Shown in pieces: positions 1 to 7,966 of a stretch of DNA of 64,000 bases (positions within the stretch are counted from its first letter, which is position 1; each line of letters starts with the position of its first letter). The position numbers were made by a program, and so were the translations under genes. Source of the DNA: Candidatus Omnitrophota bacterium (GTDB lineage Bacteria; Omnitrophota; Gorgyraeia; Gygaellales; Profunditerraquicolaceae). The stretch covers positions 294,558-358,557 of the forward strand of contig JAKLGJ010000003.1 in assembly GCA_022710715.1 (NCBI GenBank), in the 5' to 3' direction. The notes below the pieces were generated by a model. The model was not told where the DNA came from and made no database searches. It saw only the letters and a program-made list of their open reading frames with translations.

Positions 1-331
1 ACTCCAGGCTGTTCTCATTGGCCATACAGCCGCCGGTCACGCGGAAACCGTTATCGAACGGGAACCAATCGACCAGCCCCGCGAAGGTCAGAAGCTCGAG
101 GTCGAAGTCATAGTTGATATCGCTTTCCTTGCCGTCGTAATCGTATTGAAAAGTATTGGCTCCCGCCCTGACGTTGAAATGAGGGGTGATGTTGACGATC
201 CCTTCCAGCCCCCCGCCCAGGGTACCGGCTTTGGCCGAAAGCGCTAACCGTGAATCCGCCGCAAAGAGATGCCCTGCCGCGCACGCAAACAGCAACGCCA
301 CTACCAAAAACGCAACACATTTGCTTTTCAT
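1..331 (-). CDS. Secreted beta-barrel-like protein, partial (cut by left edge)
   Basis: The gene starts at ATG 331 behind a strong AAAGGAGGAG ribosome site and runs off the left edge, so only about 110 codons are visible. Residues 1-25 form a typical signal peptide (hydrophobic run, Ala-rich end). The following stretch alternates aromatic and polar residues (LGGGLEGIVNITPHFNVRAG, then GLVDWFPFDNGFRVTGG), which is the pattern of amphipathic strands in outer-membrane barrels. I infer an outer-membrane or periplasmic protein. The exact family cannot be named because the C-terminal part is missing. Confidence 0.7.
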   Translation of the reverse strand, partial: MKSKCVAFLVVALLFACAAGHLFAADSRLALSAKAGTLGGGLEGIVNITPHFNVRAGANTFQYDYDGKESDINYDFDLELLTFAGLVDWFPFDNGFRVTGGCMANENSLE

Positions 332-420
332 AGTTCGCTCCTCCTTTAGCTGTATTATAGCGCCGGCGCTTAACCGCTGCAACGAATAATCGGGAATTTT
401 GAAATAAGGGGAGCGAACGG

Positions 421-1521
421 TTATAACTGTTCGCGCAGGGGCGGATGATCCAGCAGACTGCCGTAATGGAAAATAACGCACTCTCCTGCGCCGGTATCTT
501 CACAGGCGCGCATTTGCCGGCGGAACGTTGCCGGCGCGATGCCCAGGACATAGGCGCCGACCGCAAAATTGAGCTTGCCGGGATCGCTGACCCGTTTTCT
601 GGCGTCAGCGAGATATCTGGCAAATTCGTTTGCGTCTGCGGAATACGTCATCACGGTCACGAAATCCACCAGCCCGCTCTCCAGCCAGGACGGCCATTCC
701 TGAAAAGCTTCCTGCGAAGCGCGCACGTACGGAGCGCAGCCGGTAGCCGATACCTGCATATCCGGCCTTTTGGCGCGCACTTTCTTTACCAGAAGCGCGA
801 GGAGTTCGGTCACCTGCCGCCGCTTCCAGGCCTGCCATTGCGGGCTCTTCTCCGCTACCGTTGTACAACCGGTGGCTTTTTTAAACCGGTCGACATTGAT
901 CCTGGTAAAACCATAAGCGGGATTTTTATCGGGATAACGGATGTAATCGAACTGTATCCCGTCAAGAGCGGGATAGCGATCCAGTATCTCGTCGACCAGC
1001 AACGCGAGTTCTTCGCGGACGCGGGGATCTCCGGGTTCGAGAAAATACTGGTTATCGATTCTGTAATCTTCGAGACTGGTCTTTTTCTTGAGATTGCGGG
1101 TAAGGATATCGCAGCCGTATTTCTTGAGCAGCGGAGCGTTCTTATTGTTGGCAAGACTCAACAGGTTGACCCAGGCATGCACCTGGATCCCGGCGGCATG
1201 TGCCTGCTCGATCAGCAGCGCGAGCGGATCCTGCCCCGCGCTTTTCAAACACCGCTCATACGGAGAGGGATCCCCGACTTTCGAGGGAAACCACGCCTGG
1301 TTAGCCCGATAGATCTGCACAAAAAGGGTTTTTACCCGATCCTGCCCGGCGGTCTCCACCACCCGGCTGATCTCTTTGCGCCCGGACAATACCTGGGGCG
1401 TCTGCAGCACGGTTACGAACATGCCCCGGCCGTGCGGCTGTGCCTGCGCGGTCTGCGCAAGGCAGAAAAAAACGAACACCGCGAGCGCCAGCCCCCCGGT
1501 CCGCGCCGCGCGACGCAGCAT
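421..1521 (-). CDS. GHL10/DUF187-type glycoside hydrolase-like protein, secreted
   Basis: A 366-residue protein with an N-terminal signal peptide (about residues 1-28). It carries the signatures of the GH-like 10 family (DUF187): FVQIY near residue 68, HAWVN near 115, and the strongly conserved GIQFDYIRYP near 188-197. Family members have a TIM-barrel and are thought to act on cell-wall or other polysaccharides outside the cytoplasm; the substrate here is unknown. The ATG at 1521 overlaps the TGA of the upstream small gene by one base (TGATG), so the two are translationally coupled. An extra TTG at 1524 is possible but less likely. Confidence 0.8.
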   Translation of the reverse strand: MLRRAARTGGLALAVFVFFCLAQTAQAQPHGRGMFVTVLQTPQVLSGRKEISRVVETAGQDRVKTLFVQIYRANQAWFPSKVGDPSPYERCLKSAGQDPLALLIEQAHAAGIQVHAWVNLLSLANNKNAPLLKKYGCDILTRNLKKKTSLEDYRIDNQYFLEPGDPRVREELALLVDEILDRYPALDGIQFDYIRYPDKNPAYGFTRINVDRFKKATGCTTVAEKSPQWQAWKRRQVTELLALLVKKVRAKRPDMQVSATGCAPYVRASQEAFQEWPSWLESGLVDFVTVMTYSADANEFARYLADARKRVSDPGKLNFAVGAYVLGIAPATFRRQMRACEDTGAGECVIFHYGSLLDHPPLREQL

Positions 1522-1886
1522 CAATCGGCTTTCAGCCAGGCGAGCGCTTCATCCATGTCGGAGAAGGCGCGCACCTTATCCCCGTAGTTGTTGCAGAGAA
1601 CTTCAAAGAACTTGAACAATTCCATTTTCTGCGAAACGACAATCGCCCGCTTCCAGGACTGATCGATGCCGATATTGCGTATCATCTCGCGGATGCTGAC
1701 GATTTCAATCTCGGCAAGATCCACCTGCGCTTCCCTGAAATCGCTCAATAACCGCTCATTTTTCCTGGTGGCTTTGCTATAGACTTCTTTGACATACGCG
1801 CCAACCTGCATATGATCAACCTGCCCCTTGAAAACCCCGCGCAGGCAGTTGTTCTGCTGATCGTAATAAACGTTGAATTCCGCCAT
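1521..1886 (-). CDS. Small SpoIIAA/STAS-like domain protein
   Basis: A 121-residue cytoplasmic protein with no signal or membrane segment. The pattern of short strands ending in FSDMDEALAWL resembles the STAS/SEC14-like (SpoIIAA-type) proteins, which have a single-domain alpha/beta fold. That assignment rests on fold-like features only. It starts at ATG 1886 after GGAGGCGGG and is first in a two-gene unit with the GHL10-like gene. A plausible extended -10 promoter (TGG-TATAAT, minus strand, 1940-1945) lies upstream, back to back with the mscL promoter. Confidence 0.6.
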   Translation of the reverse strand: MAEFNVYYDQQNNCLRGVFKGQVDHMQVGAYVKEVYSKATRKNERLLSDFREAQVDLAEIEIVSIREMIRNIGIDQSWKRAIVVSQKMELFKFFEVLCNNYGDKVRAFSDMDEALAWLKAD

Positions 1887-1963
1887 CCCGCCTCCAGTGA
1901 TAGTATTATCGACTGTATGATCGAAAGACTTTAGCGGGGATTATACCATAAAACAGAGAAAGA

Positions 1964-1992
1964 TTGAATAGTATTTATGTTTGCGCTATAAT
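1964..1992 (+). promoter_or_regulatory. Sigma-70 type promoter of mscL
   Basis: TTGAAT (1964-1969), a 17-base spacer, and TATAAT (1987-1992). The predicted transcript starts about 12 bases before the AAGGAGG ribosome site of mscL, giving a very short leader. The -35 overlaps the upstream region of the divergent minus-strand promoter for the 1886 gene. Confidence 0.65.
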
Positions 1993-2010
1993 AGCCGAAA
2001 AGGAGGGGAT

Positions 2011-2334
2011 ATGTCTTTTATCAAAGAGTTCAGGGAGTTCGCAGTAAAAGGCGATGCGGTGGACATGGCGGTAGGTATCGTTATCGGCGCGGCGTTCGGT
2101 AAGATCGTCACCTCGCTGGTCAACGATATCATCATGCCTCCGGTCGGGTTGCTGCTCGGCGGCGTCGATTTCAAGAATCTCAAAGCCGTGATCAAAGCCG
2201 CGACGCTCGATAAACCCGAGGTCACGCTCAATTACGGGCAATTCATCAACACCGTGATCGACTTCATCATCGTGGCCTTCTCCATCTTTGTCGCGGTCAA
2301 GATGATCAACACCCTCAAGAAAAAAGCAGCCTAG
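2011..2334 (+). CDS. mscL: Large-conductance mechanosensitive channel MscL
   Basis: A 107-residue inner-membrane channel that opens under high membrane tension to release solutes during osmotic downshock. The N-terminal amphipathic helix ([12 protein letters not shown]), the pore-lining TM1 ([20 protein letters not shown]) and TM2 ([16 protein letters not shown]) are all present in the expected order. It is shorter than the 136-residue E. coli protein, mainly in the periplasmic loop and C-terminal bundle. The ATG at 2011 was chosen because AAGGAGGGG sits just upstream; an upstream in-frame codon at 1981 would place the start inside the promoter. Confidence 0.95.
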   Translation: MSFIKEFREFAVKGDAVDMAVGIVIGAAFGKIVTSLVNDIIMPPVGLLLGGVDFKNLKAVIKAATLDKPEVTLNYGQFINTVIDFIIVAFSIFVAVKMINTLKKKAA

Positions 2335-2353
2335 AAAGATTTAAGAAAATCCG

Positions 2354-3016
2354 GTGACCGCTTTCCTCGCTTCGTTCTTCTTTGTTGTCCTGGCGGAGAT
2401 GGGCGATAAAACCCAACTTCTGGCCATGGCTTTTGCCACCCGTTACAGCGCATGGAAAGTCCTGACCGCTGTTTTCCTGGCTACGGTGATCAACCACGGC
2501 CTGGCCGTGGCTGTAGGCCATTACCTCACCGTGATCATCCCCCTGGAGATTATCTCGCTGGCGGCAGCCTTCTCCTTTATTCTCTTCGGATTGTGGACCA
2601 TTAGAGGAGATACGCTGGAGAACGAGGATAAAAAAGAAAGCCGCTTCGGCCCCATCGTCACCGTGGGGGTGGCTTTTTTCCTGGCGGAGATGGGAGATAA
2701 AACCCAGCTGGCCACGATAAGCCTGGCCGTAGAATATCAGAATATGGCCGGCGTGCTCATGGGCACCACGCTGGGCATGATCACGGCAGACGCCATCGGG
2801 ATCGTCATCGGGATCGTACTGCGCAAACACATCCCCGAGAAAACCATCAAATGGATCTCTGCCGTTATTTTCGTTTTGTTCGGTCTTTCCGGCATCTATA
2901 AGATCATTGCGCAACGCCTGCCCCCGCTCCTCACGCTGTCGATCCTGCTGGCCATAAGCGCAGCCACGGCTTACGCCGCCTATCGCATTAAAAGCAAGCA
3001 ACCCTCATCACGGTAA
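2354..3016 (+). CDS. GDT1/TMEM165 (UPF0016) family cation exporter
   Basis: A 220-residue membrane protein with the duplicated signature E-x-G-D-K-T that defines this family: AEMGDKTQLL near residue 13 and AEMGDKTQLA near 112. Each copy sits in a three-helix repeat, giving six or seven helices. Bacterial relatives (MneA-type) export Mn2+ and eukaryotic ones move Ca2+/Mn2+ and H+. The start is GTG 2354; no good ribosome site is visible, so coupling to mscL (20 bases upstream) is likely. The ion specificity is inferred, not shown by the sequence. Confidence 0.88.
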   Translation: MTAFLASFFFVVLAEMGDKTQLLAMAFATRYSAWKVLTAVFLATVINHGLAVAVGHYLTVIIPLEIISLAAAFSFILFGLWTIRGDTLENEDKKESRFGPIVTVGVAFFLAEMGDKTQLATISLAVEYQNMAGVLMGTTLGMITADAIGIVIGIVLRKHIPEKTIKWISAVIFVLFGLSGIYKIIAQRLPPLLTLSILLAISAATAYAAYRIKSKQPSSR

Positions 3017-3026
3017 TAAACAGGAT

Positions 3027-3839
3027 TTAGAATCTGGTGCAGGTTTTGATCTGGAAGAAATCGCCGCGGGTAGTATTTCTCGATTTAATATCGCGCAGAT
3101 AGGTGAACGTCACTGCGGCAAACGGCAGGCGCACATAGAGATCGGCGCCGGCGGAAAACATTTCCCGCGCGCTGCCGGAAACTCTCACCCCTCTGTCTTC
3201 CTGCGCAGCGCTTCTCATCCAGCTCAACGACGGTCCGACCTTGCAGCCTTTGCTCAAACGGTACCCCAGGAGTCCCTGCAGATGCAGTTCATTCCCGGGA
3301 GCAATCCGGGTGCCCGGATTCTCGGTGCGGAAAAAATATTTGGCCGCGGCGTCCACGCTCCAGGCCCCCATCTGTTTAAACAGAAAAACGGCGGGCTTGA
3401 TATCATATTGATGCGATCCGTAATTCACGGCTTTCGCGGAATCATACGCGCCGGTGGGGAATTCCACAAAGAGCATGGGCAGAACATCCGCTTTCCTGAT
3501 GGGCAGGAAGCATCCGGCGCCCAGGTTGATATCTCCCACACCGCTGCTCGATACCTGATACCGCCCGCTGCGCACGCGGCCGAAAGGCGCGAAACCGGTC
3601 AGCACCAGGTCGCCTTTATAATAGCAGACCCGCAGCAATTCTTCCAACTTGCTGTATCCGTAGCCTTTGAGCCCGGCATTCCCTTTGCCATCGGCAAACG
3701 TATCCGCGTCATAGAAAGAGGTGTATGAGAGCAGATACAGCCCCTGCGTGCGCGCGCCGTCGTAAAAATTCACCGCCGGGGCGACAGACGGCAACAGGAA
3801 CACCAGCGCCAGAATAATCAATAGTTTGCTCATCAACAT
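3027..3839 (-). CDS. Outer-membrane MetA-pathway-like (phenol_MetA_deg) barrel protein
   Basis: About 270 residues from ATG 3839, which has GGAGAGAG upstream; the longer reading frame to 4037 lacks a start signal and runs through the divergent promoter. After a signal peptide ending near PSVAPA, the protein shows a series of alternating strands with conserved features such as VGDINLGAGCFLP and a C-terminal aromatic residue (CTRF). This resembles the putative MetA-pathway-of-phenol-degradation family, outer-membrane barrels of unclear function. An actual role in phenol breakdown is not implied. Confidence 0.6.
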   Translation of the reverse strand: MLMSKLLIILALVFLLPSVAPAVNFYDGARTQGLYLLSYTSFYDADTFADGKGNAGLKGYGYSKLEELLRVCYYKGDLVLTGFAPFGRVRSGRYQVSSSGVGDINLGAGCFLPIRKADVLPMLFVEFPTGAYDSAKAVNYGSHQYDIKPAVFLFKQMGAWSVDAAAKYFFRTENPGTRIAPGNELHLQGLLGYRLSKGCKVGPSLSWMRSAAQEDRGVRVSGSAREMFSAGADLYVRLPFAAVTFTYLRDIKSRNTTRGDFFQIKTCTRF

Positions 3840-3880
3840 CGGCTGCTCTCTCCACGTTTCGGCGGGACGAACAAAAAACC

Positions 3881-3908
3881 TTGCCAACCGCTCTGTCCAT
3901 AGTAGAAT
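3881..3908 (+). promoter_or_regulatory. Probable sigma-70 promoter
   Basis: TTGCCA (3881-3886), 16-base spacer, TAGAAT (3903-3908), upstream of the 3942 gene. Predicted start near 3915, leaving a short leader that carries AAGGAG. Confidence 0.5.
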
Positions 3909-3941
3909 AGTAGTAGAGTGATTAATTGTCAAGGAGATATT

Positions 3942-4304
3942 ATGAAATGGTTGACAATCGTTCCCTGCGCCGGTATCATCGTGCTGCTCTGCGGCAGCGC
4001 TCCCTGCCATAGCCAGGACAACGCGACGGAGAACCAACTACCGGCGATACTGGTGGAACAGGAAATAAAACGCATGACCGGGACCGTAGCCAAAGTCTCC
4101 TTCGTCAACTCCGAGATCATGATCACCGGAGAGCTGGGATATATAACGTTCCGCGTTCCGGATAACATCTCTATCATGCGGGGTTCGAAAGAGATAGACC
4201 TGGAGGACATCGAACCCGGGGAAACGGTCATGGTGCAGTACGAAAACCCGGAACCCGGCAAATACATCGCGGTTTTCCTCCGGGCCAGCACCGGATCAAG
4301 CTAA
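3942..4304 (+). CDS. Small secreted protein, OB-like beta domain, function unknown
   Basis: A 120-residue protein beginning at ATG 3942 (AAGGAGATATT upstream). Residues 1-24 form a signal peptide. The mature part (MTGTVAKVSFVNSEIMITGE, then DLEDIEPGETVMVQYENP) has the look of a short all-beta domain like those of DUF5666 or other OB-fold periplasmic proteins, where an expression such as GDTVMVEY is common. No catalytic motif is seen. It precedes prmA by 55 bases but has its own promoter. Confidence 0.6.
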   Translation: MKWLTIVPCAGIIVLLCGSAPCHSQDNATENQLPAILVEQEIKRMTGTVAKVSFVNSEIMITGELGYITFRVPDNISIMRGSKEIDLEDIEPGETVMVQYENPEPGKYIAVFLRASTGSS

Positions 4305-4359
4305 ACCGGAACGCGCGCCGCAGTACAACCTTCCGGCATCACCTACCGACGGGTCATGC

Positions 4360-5211
4360 ATGATCGAAATACGCTTTGTCTTCACCTCGTCTTCTATCGG
4401 GCAGGCGGAACTGCTGCGCTGCGTTTTGCTCAAACGCGGACTGGATGCGGCAGACATCGTCGAAACGCTCCAGAAAAACAGATGGTTTCTTTCGATCTTC
4501 TCCCGCTCGCCGGCTCAAGCGGAAAGACTGATACGCCATATCCGCTCGCTGCGGCTCAAGGGCATTGCCGTTTCTTCCCTGCGCTTGCGCGACTGCGACT
4601 GGAAAACGCAGTGGAAAAAATACCTCAAACCTTTTAATATCACCCGGGATATCCGGATCGTCCCTTCCTGGATGAAGAACGCGCGCATCCCCCGCGGAAG
4701 CCGACCGGTGTACATCGATACCACGTTCGCTTTCGGCACCGGACTGCATGCTACCACCCGCATGGTCGCTCGTTTCATCGCCGCGCACCCGGCACATCTG
4801 GAGCGATTCCTGGACATCGGCACCGGGTCAGGGATACTCTCGATCATCGCCCAGCGATACGGAGCGGCAGATATCCGGGCTATCGACATCGACAGGCAAT
4901 CCATAAAAACGGCGCGGGAGAATTTCCGACTGAACCGCTGCCGTCCGACCGCGCTCACCACTGTCGATTTCAAAGATTTTAAATCCCGGCAACGGTTCGA
5001 TTTTGTGGCGGCGAACCTCCTGACCGAGGACCTTATCCGGCTGCAGTCCAGACTGAACGCCTGCCTGCGTCCGGGAGGACTGCTGGCCGTCTCCGGGATC
5101 TTCGCCGATAATTATCCGGTTTTCCGGCGCAAATTCAAGCCGGCGTCCTTGCGCTGCCTGCGGGTGACCCGGGACAGGAAATGGTACGCGCTGCTGTTCA
5201 AAAAATCGTGA
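4360..5211 (+). CDS. prmA: Ribosomal protein L11 methyltransferase PrmA
   Basis: A 283-residue SAM-dependent methyltransferase that trimethylates ribosomal protein L11. The N-terminal third is a small alpha/beta substrate-recognition domain. The C-terminal catalytic domain shows the PrmA hallmark FGTGLHATTRMV near residue 125 and the SAM motif LDIGTGSGILSI near 150, followed by AIDIDRQSIKTARENF and FVAANLL (the NxL/NPP-like motif IV). Length matches the family. It starts at ATG 4360 and ends 36 bases before metG, so the two probably form one unit. Confidence 0.9.
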   Translation: MIEIRFVFTSSSIGQAELLRCVLLKRGLDAADIVETLQKNRWFLSIFSRSPAQAERLIRHIRSLRLKGIAVSSLRLRDCDWKTQWKKYLKPFNITRDIRIVPSWMKNARIPRGSRPVYIDTTFAFGTGLHATTRMVARFIAAHPAHLERFLDIGTGSGILSIIAQRYGAADIRAIDIDRQSIKTARENFRLNRCRPTALTTVDFKDFKSRQRFDFVAANLLTEDLIRLQSRLNACLRPGGLLAVSGIFADNYPVFRRKFKPASLRCLRVTRDRKWYALLFKKS

Positions 5212-5247
5212 TTGCGGACAATTTCGCTTCGAGGTAAAATAAATGCC

Positions 5248-6885
5248 ATGAAAACACAACGCCACCTCCTGGTTACCAGCGCCCTTCCCTATGCCAACGG
5301 CAGCATCCATCTGGGGCATATGGTCGAGTACATCCAAACCGACATCTGGGTCAGATTCCAGCGGCTGCGGGGCAATGAATGCTATTATATGTGCGCCGAC
5401 GATACCCACGGCACGCCGATCATGATCAGCGCCCGCAAACAGAATATATCGCCGCAGGAGTTGATCGAACGGATGCACCGGGAACATACCCGCGATTTCG
5501 CCGCCTTCCGCATCAGTTTCGACAATTATTATTCCACCAATTCGGAGGAAAACCGGGAGCTGGCGGAATACATTTACCGGCAGGCCCAACAACTCGATGC
5601 CATTTACGCGAAGGAAATCGAGCAGTATTATTGCGAGAAAGACGGCATGTTCCTGCCCGACCGCATGATCAAAGGCACCTGCCCCGCCTGCAAAGCAAAA
5701 GATCAATACGGCGACGCTTGCGAGATCTGCAGCGCCACCTATGACCCCACGCAGCTGATCGAACCGTTCTGCGCGGTCTGCGGGGCAAAACCGGTGCTGC
5801 GAAAATCAACGCATTATTATTTCAAGCTCTCCGCGTTCACCGATAAGCTTAAAGCCTGGGTCGCCGGCGGCCACGTGCGGCCGGAGATCCAGAACAAACT
5901 CCGGGAATGGTTTGACCAGGGGATCAAAGACTGGGCGATCTCCCGGGACGCGCCGTATTTCGGATTCAAGATCCCCGGAACAGAGGATAAATATTTTTAC
6001 GTCTGGATGGACGCTCCGGTAGGCTATATCGCTTCCACTAAAAACTGGTGCAAAAAGAATAACCGCGATTTCGAAGACATCTGGCGCGGGAACGGATTCG
6101 AGATCCACCATTTCATCGGCAAGGACATCCTCTATTTCCACACCCTGTTCTGGCCGGCGATGCTTATGGCGGCGGGTTTTTCCACGCCGACCCGGGTGCA
6201 CATTCACGGGTTCCTGACAGTCAACGGCGAGAAAATGTCCAAATCGCGCGGCACCTTCATCAAAGCCGCGGATTACCTGGCCCATCTGGACCCGGAATTC
6301 CTGCGTTACTACTACGCTTCCAAGCTGGGCGCGGCCCTGGATGACCTGGATTTGAACCTCACCGATTTCGTCAACAGCGTAAACTCGTATATACTGGGGA
6401 AAGTGGTGAATATCGGAAGCCGGCTGGGAAAGATCGTGAACAAAAAGCTGGATAATAAACTGACTTCGATCGATCCGGCCGGAGCGCTGGTGCTGCAGGA
6501 GATTCGAACGGCAATCCCGAAAATAACCGATTACTACGAAACGCTGGAATTCAACAAAGCCATGCGTGAGATCATGACCCTGGCGGACAAAGTCAATAAA
6601 TACATTAACGATGCGGCGCCCTGGGAAACCGTCAAGACCGATACCGCCCAGGCGGCAAAAGTCTGTACTGCCGGATTAAACGCTTTATACCTGCTCACCG
6701 GGTTGCTCAAACCCGTTCTGCCCCGCATCAGCGAAGGCATAGAACAGTTCCTGAACGTCCCGCCCATCGCCTGGGACGCGTTTGACCGAAAGATCACCGA
6801 TCACACCATCAACGAATACACGCACCTGGCTGAACGCATCGACCTTGCCGCGGCGCAGAAGCTCGTGAGCACTACTGCAGGATAA
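5248..6885 (+). CDS. metG: Methionyl-tRNA synthetase
   Basis: A 545-residue class I aminoacyl-tRNA synthetase charging tRNA-Met. The HIGH motif appears as HLGH at residues 21-24 and the KMSKS loop as KMSKSRGTF near 330. A double zinc-knuckle insertion (CPACKAKDQYGDACEIC and CAVCGAKP, about residues 145-190) is of the four-cysteine-pair E. coli-like type. The C-terminal tRNA-binding domain of E. coli MetG is absent. I prefer ATG 5248 (GAGG 13 bases upstream) to 5212, because the shorter form begins right at the conserved TSALPYANG region. It ends tail-to-tail with a small minus-strand gene, overlapping by 14 bases. Confidence 0.95.
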   Translation: MKTQRHLLVTSALPYANGSIHLGHMVEYIQTDIWVRFQRLRGNECYYMCADDTHGTPIMISARKQNISPQELIERMHREHTRDFAAFRISFDNYYSTNSEENRELAEYIYRQAQQLDAIYAKEIEQYYCEKDGMFLPDRMIKGTCPACKAKDQYGDACEICSATYDPTQLIEPFCAVCGAKPVLRKSTHYYFKLSAFTDKLKAWVAGGHVRPEIQNKLREWFDQGIKDWAISRDAPYFGFKIPGTEDKYFYVWMDAPVGYIASTKNWCKKNNRDFEDIWRGNGFEIHHFIGKDILYFHTLFWPAMLMAAGFSTPTRVHIHGFLTVNGEKMSKSRGTFIKAADYLAHLDPEFLRYYYASKLGAALDDLDLNLTDFVNSVNSYILGKVVNIGSRLGKIVNKKLDNKLTSIDPAGALVLQEIRTAIPKITDYYETLEFNKAMREIMTLADKVNKYINDAAPWETVKTDTAQAAKVCTAGLNALYLLTGLLKPVLPRISEGIEQFLNVPPIAWDAFDRKITDHTINEYTHLAERIDLAAAQKLVSTTAG

Positions 6886-7069
6886 AGGGATCTTCGGTGC
6901 CGTTGGCGAACTTGCAGTGCAAAGGATAGCACTCCGGCCCGATATCAAGGCACTCCAGCACATAATCGCCGATCCGTTCCTCCCCCACTTTAGAACCGGA
7001 CAAAGCCATGAAACTGGCCTCCTGTTCCCGCAGATTGCAGAATCGCCAGATCATTTCCCTGCTGCTCAT
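6872..7069 (-). CDS. 65-residue protein of unknown function
   Basis: Starts at ATG 7069 behind an excellent AAGGAGGTGCGT site. The protein (begins MSSREMIWRFCNLREQE, ends TEDPFILQ) is soluble, has three Cys residues and no recognisable motif. A longer frame back to 7144 would run through a terminator hairpin and lacks an SD at proper distance, so I rejected it. The gene sits behind a promoter (7184-7212), a five-codon leader ORF and an intrinsic terminator, an arrangement typical of attenuation. Function unknown. Confidence 0.6.
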   Translation of the reverse strand: MSSREMIWRFCNLREQEASFMALSGSKVGEERIGDYVLECLDIGPECYPLHCKFANGTEDPFILQ

Positions 7070-7096
7070 ACGCACCTCCTTGCGCAGCATCCAAAC

Positions 7097-7128
7097 AAAA
7101 AAGCGCGCCTTTTTTGAAAAAGCGCGCT
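7097..7128 (-). terminator. Intrinsic terminator in the leader of the 65-residue gene
   Basis: On the minus strand a GCGCGC/GCGCGC stem, extended inward by A-U pairs, is followed by six U residues. It lies downstream of tcdA (stop 7217) but also downstream of a promoter at 7184-7212 and only about 16 bases before the ribosome site of the 65-residue gene. Confidence 0.7.
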
Positions 7129-7136
7129 CAACCTCT

Positions 7137-7154
7137 TTACCCATGGAATCGCAT
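7137..7154 (-). CDS. Possible five-codon leader peptide (MRFHG)
   Basis: ATG 7154 is preceded by GGAGGTGGCG at ideal spacing and followed by TAA at 7139-7137. The SD lies in a possible GCCAC/GTGGC hairpin. It falls between promoter and terminator. Such a short ORF with a good SD could arise by chance; the architecture makes it worth recording. Confidence 0.3.
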   Translation of the reverse strand: MRFHG

Positions 7155-7183
7155 CGCCACCTCCATGTGGCTGAATCGGCTCT

Positions 7184-7212
7184 ATTCTACCTCCCTGACC
7201 GCCTTTGCGCAA
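7184..7212 (-). promoter_or_regulatory. Probable promoter of the 65-residue gene
   Basis: Minus strand TTGCGC (7212-7207), 17-base spacer, TAGAAT (7189-7184). Predicted start near 7177, giving a leader of about 108 bases that includes the short leader ORF and the terminator. Confidence 0.45.
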
Positions 7213-7216
7213 CAGA

Positions 7217-7966
7217 TTATTCGGCTGATGACAGTTTGAGTTCGCCGAGCAGGAATTTGATCGCGCAATGCGCGATAGTCAAACCGAATATCCCGGGAAC
7301 CGTCGGCAAACTTCCCAGCTGCTTGCGTGCGCGGCCCCGCGCATAGGCTTCTTGCGTCGCGCTGTCTCCGACCGCCTGTTTAAGCCGCGGTTCCTGCGAA
7401 TACACGCAAAAGATCCCTTTGTGTATGCCGTATTTACGCAGGCGCTTGCGCAGCTGCTGCGCCAGGACACAACCGCGCGCCTCGAATAAATCGCCGCAAC
7501 GCACCGCAAACACATCCGCGCGCAGCGCCGCCCCCATCGAAGAAATCACCGGAATACGCCGCTGATACAAATACGCCAGCGTCTGGGTCTTGGGATTCAA
7601 AGAATCCATGGCGTCGATGATCAAAGCCGCGCCCGTATCCGCCACGCCGGCGATGGTCTGACCGTCCACAAACAGATCAGCGGTTTCGACCCGGCACTGC
7701 GGATGAATATCGCGGATACGCCGGGCCGCCACCGCTACTTTTTTTTCGCCGACAGTGGATTCAAAAGCCAGAAGGTTGCGGTTGATATTGCTCGGGCGCA
7801 CCGTGTCGAAATCCGCCAGACGCAGACTTCCCACCCCTGCCCGCGCCAACGCCTCGACCACATAGCTGCCTACTGCGCCCAATCCCAGCACGGTTACCGA
7901 ACTGGCGTGCAGCTTGAGCAGATTGTGCTTGCCGATAATCAATTCAGTGCGTAAAAAGCGTTCCAT
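7217..7966 (-). CDS. tcdA: tRNA threonylcarbamoyladenosine dehydratase (TcdA/CsdL)
   Basis: A 249-residue E1-like enzyme that dehydrates t6A37 of tRNA to the cyclic form ct6A, using ATP. The Rossmann nucleotide motif GLGAVGSYVVEALARAGVG is near residues 28-46, followed by the family pattern DFDTVRPSNINRNLLA (ATP and Mg contacts, with the conserved N-x-N-R) and DAMDSLNPK. The length fits TcdA rather than the longer MoeB/ThiF. The start overlaps the 3' end of tatD by 23 bases, so the two are co-transcribed. Confidence 0.9.
   Translation of the reverse strand: MERFLRTELIIGKHNLLKLHASSVTVLGLGAVGSYVVEALARAGVGSLRLADFDTVRPSNINRNLLAFESTVGEKKVAVAARRIRDIHPQCRVETADLFVDGQTIAGVADTGAALIIDAMDSLNPKTQTLAYLYQRRIPVISSMGAALRADVFAVRCGDLFEARGCVLAQQLRKRLRKYGIHKGIFCVYSQEPRLKQAVGDSATQEAYARGRARKQLGSLPTVPGIFGLTIAHCAIKFLLGELKLSSAE

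Noticed and set aside
445..1587. 380-codon plus-strand frame opposite the GHL10-like gene
   Set aside because: The minus strand encodes a clear family with signal peptide; the plus frame has no start signal or domain.
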